This document shows positions 23,847-34,241 of a DNA stretch of 64,000 bases, one piece after another. The notes under the pieces were generated by a model. The model saw only the letters and a list, made by a program, of their open reading frames with translations. It did no database searches and had not been told where the DNA came from. The stretch is from Adineta vaga. Lineage: Eukaryota > Rotifera. The DNA lies in assembly GCA_021613535.1 (NCBI GenBank), contig CP075495.1, positions 868,001-932,000 on the forward strand, written 5' to 3'. The position numbers were made by a program, and so were the translations under genes. Position 1 is the first letter of the stretch, and every line of letters starts with the position of its first letter.

Positions 23847-23859
23847 TTTTATATATATA
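23847..23859 (-). promoter_or_regulatory. TATA-like box of the P450 gene
   Basis: Minus-strand TATATATATAAAA about 40-50 nt upstream of the P450 ATG at 23808. A short (CA)n run lies between box and start. Confidence 0.35.
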
Positions 23860-23892
23860 TACTAACTGATAAGGTTCTCTTCTTTTGTTTTA

Positions 23893-24804
23893 TTAAACAT
23901 TATACAAAGACTTTCGTATAAATACAACATCTAAATCACTAATCGTTTTTACTTGTCGATACAAACCAGTACCGATAAGAAAATCATCGATTTGTTTTAA
24001 ATGTGCTAAACTTTCTGGACTTCGATGATAATTTATAACATATTCAATTGTAAAAACATCGATTTGAATTGTTTTATAATTAATTTGTTTCAAAACATCC
24101 ACTTCTCCACCTTCAATATCTAATGAAAAATAATCGATATGAGTAATATTTAATGCCATTAAATAAGTCATAATTGGAAAACATTGAACAGAACCTCTTC
24201 CTGTAATTAGAGATTTATCAGTTGGCATTTTTTGACCAGTTAAATAATCAGCAAAGGTAAAAACGACTTCAATAGCGTAGGAATTTGTACTGACACATGT
24301 ATTGGATAGATAAGCATTACGTTGACGACATTCAAGTTTTTTGAAAAGTTTTGGATTAGCTTCAATTAATAAACCAGTCCAATGACGTTCTCGTTCGAAA
24401 AAAATTGTATTCGATATAAATTCACCATCGTAAGCACCAACTTCAAGATAGAATCCATTTCGACGTTGTTTTAATAATTCATCAACGAATTTATCTTGTC
24501 CAATTTGAGAATAATAGGTAACATTGGTTGTACTAGATTGTTTGAAAATACCAGACGGAGGTATCAATACTTTATTTTTAACATGTTCAATTAATTCGGG
24601 ATTATTATAAATGATTGTACCGAGTTTAATAGTATTTTCAATATATGAATGATTATTATTTGGTATTGTTAATTGATTGGTAGAATGAAATAGATAAATA
24701 TTTAATAAAACTGAGAGAATAAGAATAATATAAAGAATGATATTTCCAGATTTTATACGTGCTCTCATTCTTTTTGTTTTAAATCGATATTTCTTTCTTG
24801 ACAA
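23893..24804 (-). CDS. FkbM-family methyltransferase, type II membrane protein
   Basis: Intronless, 303 residues. A basic N-terminus (KRMRARIK) precedes a single membrane segment at about 21-40, so the catalytic domain should face the Golgi/ER lumen. SQIGQDKFV at 99-107 and FYLEVGAYDGEFISNT at 118-133 form the SAM-binding core. DYFSLDIEGGEVDVL near 224-238 is the family's second signature (D-x-E-G-x-E). FkbM-domain (Methyltransf_21) enzymes O-methylate sugars or small molecules; the same fold without known activity occurs in the animal Star protein. The substrate is unknown. It shares the membrane-anchored layout with the FkbM-like gene at 37.4 kb but not close sequence. Confidence 0.82.
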   Translation of the reverse strand: MSRKKYRFKTKRMRARIKSGNIILYIILILSVLLNIYLFHSTNQLTIPNNNHSYIENTIKLGTIIYNNPELIEHVKNKVLIPPSGIFKQSSTTNVTYYSQIGQDKFVDELLKQRRNGFYLEVGAYDGEFISNTIFFERERHWTGLLIEANPKLFKKLECRQRNAYLSNTCVSTNSYAIEVVFTFADYLTGQKMPTDKSLITGRGSVQCFPIMTYLMALNITHIDYFSLDIEGGEVDVLKQINYKTIQIDVFTIEYVINYHRSPESLAHLKQIDDFLIGTGLYRQVKTISDLDVVFIRKSLYNV

Positions 24805-26035
24805 ACCTAATATTTATCTGTATAAATTAAGACAAATGTCTTCAGTCAGTAGGTAACATATGATATAGATATACCGCTTCGTTGGTCACAGTAGAAATGT
24901 ATGATTTGTATCAATGTCTGTATAATTTAAATGAATTTGACGCTCTTATTACTCAATAAAAAAGAACATATACGTTATTGATGATTTATATATCAATTTT
25001 TTTCTCTTTCCTTTTGATGGTCACCCTCAAGATAAATGTTTTTTTTCCAGTTCTCATGTATACTTCACCTTCATCAACACTATTGAATAGATGTTTCTTT
25101 CGTCTCATTGTTTTTTTTAATGTGCAATGAACACAAGGGGAGAAAGTACAGATCAGATCCCCGCACTTTCCTCTTTGGTATGTGCACTTGAATTATGTAA
25201 ACAGATTTGCTATTTTACTTCGGCTTGAATTTCAGAATGAATAATAAAATCTTCTAAAATTATCCGAAATTATCTTCGAGAGATGGAACATACAAGCATT
25301 ACTCTTTACTATATATAGAGTCATATTTGCGGCCGTTTTTACTTTTGCCCACACCCAACTTCACAGCATCAACAAAGAGGAATAAGTCTTATTTAGAGAG
25401 AATGATGTATTTTGTGTAACTTCTCTTACTTTCATAGTAGCGTTTGTAAAGGATGTCATTTTGGGTTGTCGGTCGAAGAAATAGGAAAATATGAATTGAC
25501 ATCAATGGTAAAAGATCGATATAAGATTTCCCAGATGCGCCCTCATTCAAAACCCTGTGCGAAATCAATGACATCTTCAAAGTTTTGTAAACGATAAAAG
25601 CACATTTTATACAGCTATCGAACCTGTCTTTGCATCAGTTATCTTATGCCATAATCTTCATTTTTCCAAGTTAATGTTCATTAACATTATTTTGAAGTCT
25701 CAAAAGTTTCGTTTTGTTATTCATTTCAAGAATAGAAATAAGTGCACAACAAAAAAATACTTTTTTTCCGTTCTTATTGGTTACTACCGAAATGCTTCCA
25801 TTATATTGTGAAGAGAGGCAAACACTTATAATTATATGGCAAAAGAGTTTTTTTTTTGTTCTTTCAAAAACATTCCCCGTTGAAAAATATAAAAAGGCTG
25901 AAACAAACAGATTCCTTATTTTATTCGTTTTGCTTATTCTCCGAAAGAAGGTAAGAATGTTTGAATTTATAGGTTTTATTACGTGCCCCGTCAGTATAGG
26001 TTCTTTTTGCTAATATTCAAAACAATTCGATAGGT
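24805..26035. other. Long intergenic region before the second ART gene
   Basis: No gene recognised. Several 60-99 codon frames exist but are low complexity. Sequence just before 26036 ends in GATAG, so a 5'-UTR intron ending there is possible. Confidence 0.45.
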
Positions 26036-27759
26036 ATGGCAACATCCTATACGCCTAATTTAGCCAATTCGCGTTACACAGACTTTCGTGATGAACCCGT
26101 TTCGCGTTTGCTCGCCCCTATCAGTGGCTATCAAGATATGCCACAGGTTTCATTGGAAGAATCAGTCGAACCAGTCGCTGAACTATTCGATGAAATCAAT
26201 TCGTGTATTTGGGTTTCGAAAGAAAATTGCAAGAATCCAGCGGACGGTCTCACTCTAGACGAATCCGCTGCAATTCATTTATATACAATGCAATTTGGTA
26301 CAGATCCCTCGCTTTACCATGCGCTTAACGAAAAGTTACGTTCAGAAAACCGTCAGTCGCTAAAACCATGGTTTTCTTACTTGAAACTATTTCTAACGGC
26401 TCTTCACAAGCTTCCATCCCATAGTCAAACTGTTTGGCGAGGCGTTCGCGACGTAGATTTGAGCTCAAAATATCCTACTGGTACTAAATTCGCTTGGTGG
26501 TGTGTGAGTTCATGCACAATTAACATGGAAGTATTAGAATCGGAGAATTTCTTAGGAAAAACTGGTCTCCGAACATTATTTTCCATTGAATGTCAAAATG
26601 GAAAATATATTGCGCCTCATTCGTACTTCAAAGACAAAGAGAAAGAAATGGTTTTGATGCCTGGCTCTTATTTTGAAGTTGTTGGTCAACTACATCCTGC
26701 CAAAGATTTACATATTATTCACGTTAAAGAAATTCAACCGCCATTTCCACTCGTCAAACCACCATTCAAAAAAGAATCTTCAAGTATCGTTGCATTGAAT
26801 CTAGAATTTTAATTTTTTTAATATTCTATGTTTTCCTTCTTTATTTTAGGCAATCCACCAATTAAAAAAATTAATGACAATACAAATGCTAAACCAACAC
26901 CACCACCAGTTCCGCAAAGTGAGTACACGAAATATATGAATTTTATTCAACAGACTCTTTCGCTTACCCATTATAAAACTGTTAGAATTTATTCGTAGTT
27001 ATGAAATGCAGGAGTTTGTTGGGTTTTTCTTTCCGAATTTTCTCCTTAATAGTTCTAATGGTTCTCTTCTTTCGAATTATGAGAGCAGCAATTGAATGAA
27101 CAGTATTCGAGTCTTAAAAACTATTCAAGTCTTTGGATAGTATTTGTTATTAAGAAAACAAGTTATAGATACGTTTTATGTAGAACTAGATGAACCGACA
27201 ACGGTCACTTCTTTTCTATAGTTCAGTTTCGACCGTGTGGACGAGGACGAGTAATCTAATTAATAGCAATGACTTGTCTTTCTTTTCTGTGTCAGGCATT
27301 TTTTCAATTTATAGAAATGTAAAATGACTGCGTGTTTACCAATGAGCGATAATATATTTGCGTTTTATAACGAATTACTTCTATAATACAAAATAGATAT
27401 TTTAATTGAGAAGCAGTTTTAGTATAGCATACTTTTATCTAGAAGTTGTTCCACCACCTGCACCGAAAATCGTACCACCATCACCGCCGGCAACACAAAA
27501 GAAAGCTAAATATTGTGGTGGCAATGCTTGCTCAAAATGTGGATTATGCATTGATTGGAGTTATGATGGCGATTTGGCTCGTGATTATGACCTTTGGATC
27601 AATGACAAATCTGATGACGTGCGTGATGGGAACCGTTGGCATCGTAGTCCTCATGCAACATGTGATCGTTATGCTGATCATGCTGATCATGATTATGATT
27701 ATTATCGTTATCATGCTGCTCATCATGCTCATCATGCTTTATGCAAGTGTCCAAGATAA
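26036..27759 (+). CDS. ADP-ribosyltransferase with Pro-rich linker and Cys/His-rich tail
   Basis: Three exons (26036-26783, 26850-26918, 27443-27759) join in phase to 377 residues and end exactly at a stop. Residues 50-235 form an ART domain: Arg135 in VWRGVR, CVSS with Ser158/159, and E202-K-E204. Residues 250-292 are a proline-rich linker. The tail holds C297-x4-C302-x2-C305-x2-C308, then a His/Asp/Tyr-rich stretch (342-371) and C373/C375, suggesting metal binding. If the first intron is retained, the protein ends at 26812 (258 residues) without the tail, so two forms are possible. GC content looks higher than in neighbours at the 5' end. No membrane segment was seen. ART chemistry is known; the tail's role is inference. 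Confidence 0.82.
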
Positions 27760-28786
27760 AATATTTTCCGAAGAATATTTTACTTTATTTTTCGTAACAT
27801 TATATGATTATTTTTAATGAATAAAGAGACGGAATATATGATTTTTGTATTATATCTAGAGACTTCATGGGGTAAAGTGTTGTTTTGCTTTTAATGCCGC
27901 ATACTATTCCTATGTTGTTATGTTTTAAGATGTTATTGCCGATTATTCTACTTTCAGGTAGTGTTTATAATCATTGATTTATTGATTGTTTAAAATTTAT
28001 ATAGATTGATGTGTATTCAGAGAAGTAGTAGATTAAAGGATTGAATTGAATTTATTTCTGTCTTGGCGTAATTCATTTGAAAATATCTTTATATTGTTCA
28101 CACGATTCTGATTGTTTTCAATCTAAATAAACTATGCGCATCTGTCTTTACAATTGAGGTACTGATTCGTCACTCACATTGAAGCATAGGTTCTAATAAC
28201 TTATTCAGCAAGCGCGAAGCATAAGACGATATGTATATTATTCATGAGATTTTGTTGATGATAATGGTAACTGTTATGAAAAATGGGATTATTTTTCCTC
28301 CGAAACATTTTTTTAATGTAGAATTAAGGGTGAACTGAAGAAAGATTTACAGTACCGTCAATGCTAAAGATTGATTTGTAACTACAAGAACGTCTTATTC
28401 TTCTCGAGTATGAAGAAAAAATACCGTAAATTCAATTACTACTGACAGGATCGGATTTTGACGGCTAGTCACAAGGTACGTCTTGTCAGACGTCCGTCTA
28501 TTGGACTGATAAATGTTATAGTTATTCGTCGTTCGCATGCCATGTTAGTTGATTCATTCAAGATTCATAACTATTTTAAAAACCTGTCAGATCTCCTTTT
28601 TTCTGCAGTTCTATCGAACAACTTCGATCAATATATCTTTTCATACCATTCGTCTCAATAGAAAACGGCCTTCAACTCTTCCTTTATCGTCTATGATTGT
28701 TTATTGACCGCAAAAAATCATCCTTAAACAAAATTCAAGAAATATTAGGGCAAATCTAGATATGTTCATGTTCATCGATAATCAAG
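27760..28786. other. Intergenic, no gene seen
   Basis: Contains only short frames with no features. The 67-codon frame at 28458-28661 has no support. Confidence 0.45.
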
Positions 28787-29233
28787 TCATTTTTCATTTA
28801 TGGCTTTTTTTGGTGACTTTTGTATTGATACTGTTGCTGGCAAAGTTTGTAGAGATGTTGAAGGAACAAGCGATGGTGGAGTCATAGTTGTCCAAACAGT
28901 TGGATGAAGAAGTGTAGCTGTTGTTGCATGTGGATGAAATAATGTACCAAATTGAGTCGTTGTTGTCGTTGTTGTTCCTGTTGTTGGTTCAAATAATGGA
29001 TTTAGACGTGGTGCAGTCAGAGTTACATGATGAAATGATGGCTGGCGACTAAATGATGAGACATCAGTCAATGTATTTTCATCTTTATCGTTTTTCTTAA
29101 TCCATCGACGTCGTAAGGATGGAACAAGAAATAAAATAACAAACACAGTAAATGTAACCAAGAGAACAATACAAAAAGCAGCAACAATTGTATTTGTTAA
29201 TATAAGACTTTCAAATGTTTGTTGATTGATCAT
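28787..29233 (-). CDS. Small single-pass membrane protein, Thr/Pro-rich tail
   Basis: 148 residues without recognised homologue. A short N-terminus (1-13) precedes one strong hydrophobic segment at about 14-37, followed by a basic stop-transfer cluster (RRRWIKK). The remaining 100 residues are Ser/Thr/Pro-rich with a Thr run. The basic side suggests the long tail is cytosolic. Intronless. Function unknown; the ordered TM plus charge pattern argues it is a real gene. Confidence 0.55.
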   Translation of the reverse strand: MINQQTFESLILTNTIVAAFCIVLLVTFTVFVILFLVPSLRRRWIKKNDKDENTLTDVSSFSRQPSFHHVTLTAPRLNPLFEPTTGTTTTTTTQFGTLFHPHATTATLLHPTVWTTMTPPSLVPSTSLQTLPATVSIQKSPKKAINEK

Positions 29234-29615
29234 TTTAAAATCGACTTCTCTTCAATTTGAACGAAATAAAAAGTGTTGATCGTTACATTGCAATGTCAAT
29301 GCATAAATTGTCTCTCGTTTTCTTTTCGTAAGATTACCAAGAAGATTATTCGAAGGATAGAATGTGTATAAACTATGTATACAAACCGATTGAAGAATGT
29401 AATTCAAACAAGGTCTAGTCGAAAGTTAATAGTTTAAACCTACCAACAATTTCCGTTCGAAATTAAAATTTCTTTTTCCAATTACTCAAATGAACCGAGT
29501 TCAATTTCCGTTCTTCATTCTCTCATACTCTAAACTTCTTTTTTCATTCATTCATTCATTCATTCATTCATCGTGAACATTAAGTAAGAATATCTTTCTT
29601 ATCCGACGATCTATC
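29234..29615. repeat. Intergenic spacer with (CATT)n repeat
   Basis: A divergent spacer between two small orphan genes. A (CATT) tetranucleotide run of about seven units lies at 29544-29571, roughly 45 nt before the next ATG. Confidence 0.6.
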
Positions 29616-30068
29616 ATGAATTTTTTTACAACATGTGAACTTCCATTACGAACTTATATTCAAACTCGAATCGCACATTTAGAAAATGCCCTAGAAGAAG
29701 AAGTACGAAATCGTGACAAAGTCGATATTGCATTACTTGAACAACAATTTGATCGTGAATCCGAGAATTTTATTGTTAGTATAACAAAACAAGTTCATCA
29801 AATTCGTGATGAAATCAAAACATATCGACCAACAAATATTACTGCACCTGATTATGAACAACAAATGATTCAATATCGACAATTTCTTCAAAGCTCATCA
29901 ATAAGTATCAATCGAATGAGCAGTTCTATTGATTCAATATTTGAACTTATCAAATCAATTATTAAAAATATCATTCAATGGATAACAAATAATGCACAAA
30001 CAATCATTCAAATTTTAGAACAAATTTGTCAAACATTTAAATTTATCGAATCATTTTTCAATCGCTAA
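29616..30068 (+). CDS. Small all-helical protein of unknown function
   Basis: 150 residues, intronless. Residues 15-65 have a heptad-like charged pattern (coiled coil), and residues 95-148 form amphipathic helices rich in Ile/Gln with a single Trp. Cys is rare (Cys7 and Cys137). No family recognised. Balanced composition and an ATG start favour a real gene. Confidence 0.5.
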   Translation: MNFFTTCELPLRTYIQTRIAHLENALEEEVRNRDKVDIALLEQQFDRESENFIVSITKQVHQIRDEIKTYRPTNITAPDYEQQMIQYRQFLQSSSISINRMSSSIDSIFELIKSIIKNIIQWITNNAQTIIQILEQICQTFKFIESFFNR

Positions 30069-30305
30069 ATAAATAGTCTTTTTTTGTTGTTGTTGTTGTT
30101 GTCGTTTAATATCCAAGGTCAAAATCACCTTCCGGTGAGATTCCTTAATGAAAAGAACATTATCACGCAAGTTATTAATCGAAAAAAAATTTTAAATAAA
30201 CTATTGCACAAGATGAGTAGAAAAAATCATGATTCATGTGCTCTGACGACATTCGAAAAATATATCGATGACATGACGTCAAAAGAATCGTATGCATATT
30301 TTACC

Positions 30306-30314
30306 TATAAATAG
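30306..30314 (+). promoter_or_regulatory. TATA-like box of the metzincin-like gene
   Basis: TATAAATAG lies 32 nt upstream of the ATG at 30346. If used normally, the 5' UTR would be nearly absent. Confidence 0.35.
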
Positions 30315-30345
30315 CAGTGCATAGAGAAAAGAAAAACTATCGAAA

Positions 30346-31002
30346 ATGATGCATTACTTATCAGAAATTATTCGAAATCCATTACTTCCAATAGATTCAA
30401 ATTTTGATCGAATAGATTCTCAATGTTTTCAAATTAATTATAAAATTCATTCTGGTTTTACATTCGATGAAGAAATTCTTATAAAAAAAGCATTGATAAT
30501 CATTGCTGATCGATTTTGTCAAGAAGATATAATAGAAAATATGTACCGAATTTGTGGAACAACTGGTTGTTTATTTGCACCAAGTGTTTGGTCATGTTCA
30601 AAACTAGCAAATGAAAAAGATTATTGTGGTATACATAATTTATTACGTTTTCAATTGATGTGTTTGAAAGTCAAAGGTGAAAAACATCAATTTCCTATAA
30701 TACATCTTTATCCAATTTATGAAAAAACGGATACACAAGCAGAAGGAATTCTTGCATGTATATCATGTATTTCTCAAGGATCAACATTTTCAATTAAAGG
30801 AACATTTAATATAAAATTAAATCGTTATAATCTCGACGCAAAAAATGAACAAGTTGGAAATAGTATCTATTGGGCAGGAGTGATTGTACATGAAATGTTA
30901 CATAACTTAGGTCATAAACATCGAATTAATGATTATAGTGATCATTGGCAAATCAATGTTTTTGAAAAATGTTTTCTATATAATGGAAAATATTCACCAT
31001 GA
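30346..31002 (+). CDS. Metzincin-type zinc protease-like protein
   Basis: 218 residues, intronless. H182-E183-x2-H186-x2-G189-x2-H192 (HEMLHNLGHKH) is the full HExxHxxGxxH zinc motif of metzincin metallopeptidases. The motif sits near the C-terminus, and no clear Met-turn follows it in the last 26 residues. Nine cysteines precede it, suggesting disulfides and a secreted role, but no obvious signal peptide is present at this start. It is smaller than typical metzincins with pro-domains. Protease activity is inferred from the motif only; the family is not identified. Confidence 0.65.
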   Translation: MMHYLSEIIRNPLLPIDSNFDRIDSQCFQINYKIHSGFTFDEEILIKKALIIIADRFCQEDIIENMYRICGTTGCLFAPSVWSCSKLANEKDYCGIHNLLRFQLMCLKVKGEKHQFPIIHLYPIYEKTDTQAEGILACISCISQGSTFSIKGTFNIKLNRYNLDAKNEQVGNSIYWAGVIVHEMLHNLGHKHRINDYSDHWQINVFEKCFLYNGKYSP

Positions 31003-31388
31003 CTAAATAAAATTGCGTATAGAATCTTGAATTTTATAAACGATCGTAACATATACACACATACTGATCAGGGAGATAGAGAGACAGATAGTGAAGAAAG
31101 AAAGAAAAAAAAAAGACACATGTTTGATCAAATATAGATCATATAATGATGTAGCTAGTGGTCAATCCTTTTGGTATAATATGGTTATGTTCGTCATATT
31201 AGAAGAGAAACTTCGGGATGATTGATATGACTATTTTGTTTGATTTTCAGTTGATCGCACATGTTGTATTCGAATAATGTCTTCGATATCGACTGTATTA
31301 GTGAAGAAGAAAAGAAAAGATAAATCATCAGTTTACGACAGATTGTATAGAGAAAGATAGAGACTATTATTCTTATTCATTCTAAAAG
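31003..31388. other. Intergenic spacer before SABATH copy 1
   Basis: 386 nt with purine-rich GA/AAAG tracts. No gene. Confidence 0.5.
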
Positions 31389-32408
31389 ATGACTGGCGCA
31401 ACTCTTGGAATGTCTGAAACTTATAATAAGAATTCTATTCCACAAAAAGTTGCTCTTCAATCATCATTTGATTTTATCGAAGAAGGTATCAATGCACTTG
31501 ACGTTTCAAATGTTAGTATTATTGCTGATTATGGTTCATCACAAGGAGCCAATTCGATCCAAGCAATGAGGAAAATTATCGACTGTCTTCAAAAACAAAA
31601 GAAATCGAAGATAGATCCACTTGTTATTCATAATGATCTTCCAACCAACGATTGGACATCGCTACATCGACTTCTCAATGAAGATAAAACATATCATGGT
31701 GTTGCAAGTGGTCGATCATTTTATGAACAATGTTTACCAACAAATTCAGTTGCAATTGGTTTTTGCTCAACGGCACTTCATTGGTTATCAAAGAAGCCAT
31801 GTAATATCCCAAATAATTATTCAGTTGATTGTCTACGAAATCCGAAAGCATATAAATTATTTCAACAACAAGCAAATATTGATTATTCAAATTTTCTTCA
31901 ACATCGTTCATCTGAATTAATGTCCGGTGGTATTCTTATTCTTGTTATGTTATGTTGCAATGCTGAAGGTAAATTAGGCTTTCAGTGTAATTTTGACCTT
32001 CTTTACAAGTGTGCTCAATTATTACCAATGACATCAAATGAATTAGATGATTTCTCAATTGCCGTATTTTTTCGTTCATATGAAGATTGTGTTGATGAGA
32101 AATTTTGTAAACAATATTCATTTGAATTAATCAATTCGAAAAGTGTTTTAATTCCATCACCAATTTATAAACAATGGGAAGAAAAACAAATTACAAATGA
32201 TGAATTTGCTCGTTTATATACAGAGTTTGTCCGTAGCTGGAATGAATCAATTGTTGAACAAACATTAATTAATAATGGTCGTCAACAAAAAGAAATTCCG
32301 GAATTATTGAATCGATTTTGGAATTCATATGAAGAAAAACTTCGAAACGAACCAGAGAAAGGACACAGTTCTGGCAATTATTCTTACATAATTTTGAAAA
32401 AAAGATAA
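31389..32408 (+). CDS. SABATH-type SAM-dependent carboxyl methyltransferase, copy 1
   Basis: 339 residues, intronless. The family pattern is visible: SSFDFIEEGINAL (25-37), the SAM-binding IADYGSSQGANSI (45-57, corresponding to IADLGCSSGPNT in plant enzymes), VIHNDLPTNDWTSL (79-92), GVASGRSFYEQCLP (104-117) and CSTALHWLSKKP (126-137). SABATH (Methyltransf_7) enzymes methylate carboxyl groups of small acids such as salicylate, jasmonate or farnesoic acid, using SAM. Best known from plants, they also occur in some fungi, bacteria and bdelloids. Length fits the family (about 350). It is the first of three tandem copies; the substrate is unknown. Confidence 0.88.
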   Translation: MTGATLGMSETYNKNSIPQKVALQSSFDFIEEGINALDVSNVSIIADYGSSQGANSIQAMRKIIDCLQKQKKSKIDPLVIHNDLPTNDWTSLHRLLNEDKTYHGVASGRSFYEQCLPTNSVAIGFCSTALHWLSKKPCNIPNNYSVDCLRNPKAYKLFQQQANIDYSNFLQHRSSELMSGGILILVMLCCNAEGKLGFQCNFDLLYKCAQLLPMTSNELDDFSIAVFFRSYEDCVDEKFCKQYSFELINSKSVLIPSPIYKQWEEKQITNDEFARLYTEFVRSWNESIVEQTLINNGRQQKEIPELLNRFWNSYEEKLRNEPEKGHSSGNYSYIILKKR

Positions 32409-32739
32409 ATATACAATTCTTACTGATTATTTCATGTGTTTGATTTAAGATTAGAAATATGAATTCAGTTCTTATATATATATTCGAAATCATTTCGATC
32501 TCGATGTTTAAATATAATACATTATTTTCTGCCACAATCTTTGAATTAGTGGAGAGAAAAAAACGATAACTTACATACATATTTGTTAGCTTCAATATTT
32601 ATTCTGTACAAATAGAAACTAATGTGTGAATTTTAATCATTCACAATAGACATCTTATCGGTAAGTAACATTTATCTATAAGAATATGATAAATTTTGAA
32701 CAAAAGGAAAAGATAAGAACTATTCATTAATTCACAAAT
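32409..32739. other. Spacer between SABATH copies 1 and 2
   Basis: 331 nt with no coding signal. It should include the 3' end of copy 1 and the remains of the copy 2 promoter. Confidence 0.5.
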
Positions 32740-33738
32740 ATGTCTAAAACTTATAATAAGAATTCTATTCCACAAAATGTTGCTATTCAGTCATCATTTC
32801 AAGTCATCAAAGAAGCCGTCGACGCACTCGATGTCTTTTCTGTTACTATTATTGCTGATTATGGTTCATCACAAGGAGTCAATTCGATTCATGCAATGAA
32901 GAAAATTATTGATTGTCTTCGAAAACAAAAGAAATCGAAGATAGATCCACTTGTTATTCATAATGATCTTCCAACCAACGATTGGACATCGTTACATCGA
33001 CTTCTCAATGAAGATAAAACATATCATGGTGTTGCAAGTGGTCGATCATTCTATGAACAATGTCTTCCAACAAATTCTCTTTCAGTTGGTTATTCATCGA
33101 CAGCAATTCATTGGTTATCAAAGAAGCCATGTGATATTTCAAATCATTGTCGTGTTGATTTAATTCGAAATCCAAACGAATACGACGCATTTCGATAACA
33201 AGCATTTGTCGATTATTCAAATTTTCTTCAACATCGTTCATCTGAAATGATGTCCGGTGGTATTCTTATTCTCGTTATTTTAAGTTTAAATCAACAAGAC
33301 AAAGTCGGATGTGCAAATCTTTATGATCTTCTGTACAATTGTGCACAATTATTACCAATGACATCCGAATAATTAATTGATTATACAATTTCAGATTATT
33401 ATAGATCATATGAAGAATGTGTCGATGAAAAACTTTTCAATCAATATTCATTTCAGTTAATCAATTCGAGAATTACTTCAATTGAATCACCAATTTATAA
33501 ACAATGGAAAAATAAACAAATATCATTTGATCAATATATTTCTTCAACAACTTCATTCATTCGTGGATGGAGTGAATCAAATCTTGAACAAACATTAATT
33601 AATAATCGTCGAAAACATAAGGATATTTGTGAATTATTAAATCGATTTTGGAATTTATACGAAGAAAAAGTTCGAGAAAAACCGAATCTTGCTCATTTTT
33701 CTGAAGATTATGTATACGTTAATTTAAAAAAGAAATAA
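32740..33738 (+). pseudogene. SABATH-type carboxyl methyltransferase, copy 2, two nonsense codons
   Basis: The reading frame is collinear with copies 1 and 3 for 333 codons and ends at the expected place (33736-33738), with no frameshift. TAA codons interrupt it at 33196-33198 (where copy 1 has CAA, Gln) and 33370-33372. The N-terminal 152 residues contain the SAM-binding motifs intact. The final exon-like part still reads LLNRFWNLYEEKVREK as in the other copies. It is probably a young pseudogene. A 194-nt stretch (32880-33073) is identical to copy 3. Confidence 0.85.
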
Positions 33739-34241
33739 GTAGATATTTCACATATCAATAAGTACATGTCATTTATTATACTAAAGAAAAGAATATTATC
33801 TTATCATTCTGAGACGAATTCAAATAATTATGTTTCTGATTTTGATGATGTTGATGATGACATGTTTAACGCATAGATTTTCGATTCAATGAAATGATGT
33901 TTTTGGAAAGATGAGAACATAACAAATTTTATGCTGTGATTGAAAGTGCAGATAAGATCAAGCACACTTCTATATAATATGATATTCTATAGCGTATTTT
34001 TCGAACAAACAGTGGGCGGTAATGATTATACATTTTCTTTCACTATTTAAGCGATACAGAATACAATGACCTCTAAATCCGATCGATCCGAAAGAAAAAA
34101 AAGAAAAAAAAAGATAAGAAAACAAAATATCTCTCTATCTCTATATATATACCTCGCTGAAAATAATAGGTCATTATTTTATCAATAAAATAACATTTTC
34201 ATTCATCAAGATATTATTTATTAATTTATTTGAAAAAAAAA
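33739..34241. other. Spacer between SABATH copies 2 and 3
   Basis: 503 nt with no gene. AAAG/GAAA tracts near 34085-34115 and a TA run near 34140 are simple sequence. Confidence 0.5.

Noticed and set aside
27544-27735. Minus-strand frame rich in Met/Ile/Ser
   Set aside because: It is the complement of the CATGCTGAT-like repeat encoding the His-rich tail.
30084-30314. 76-codon frame before the metzincin-like gene
   Set aside because: It starts in a TTG repeat, has no domain and overlaps the presumed promoter.
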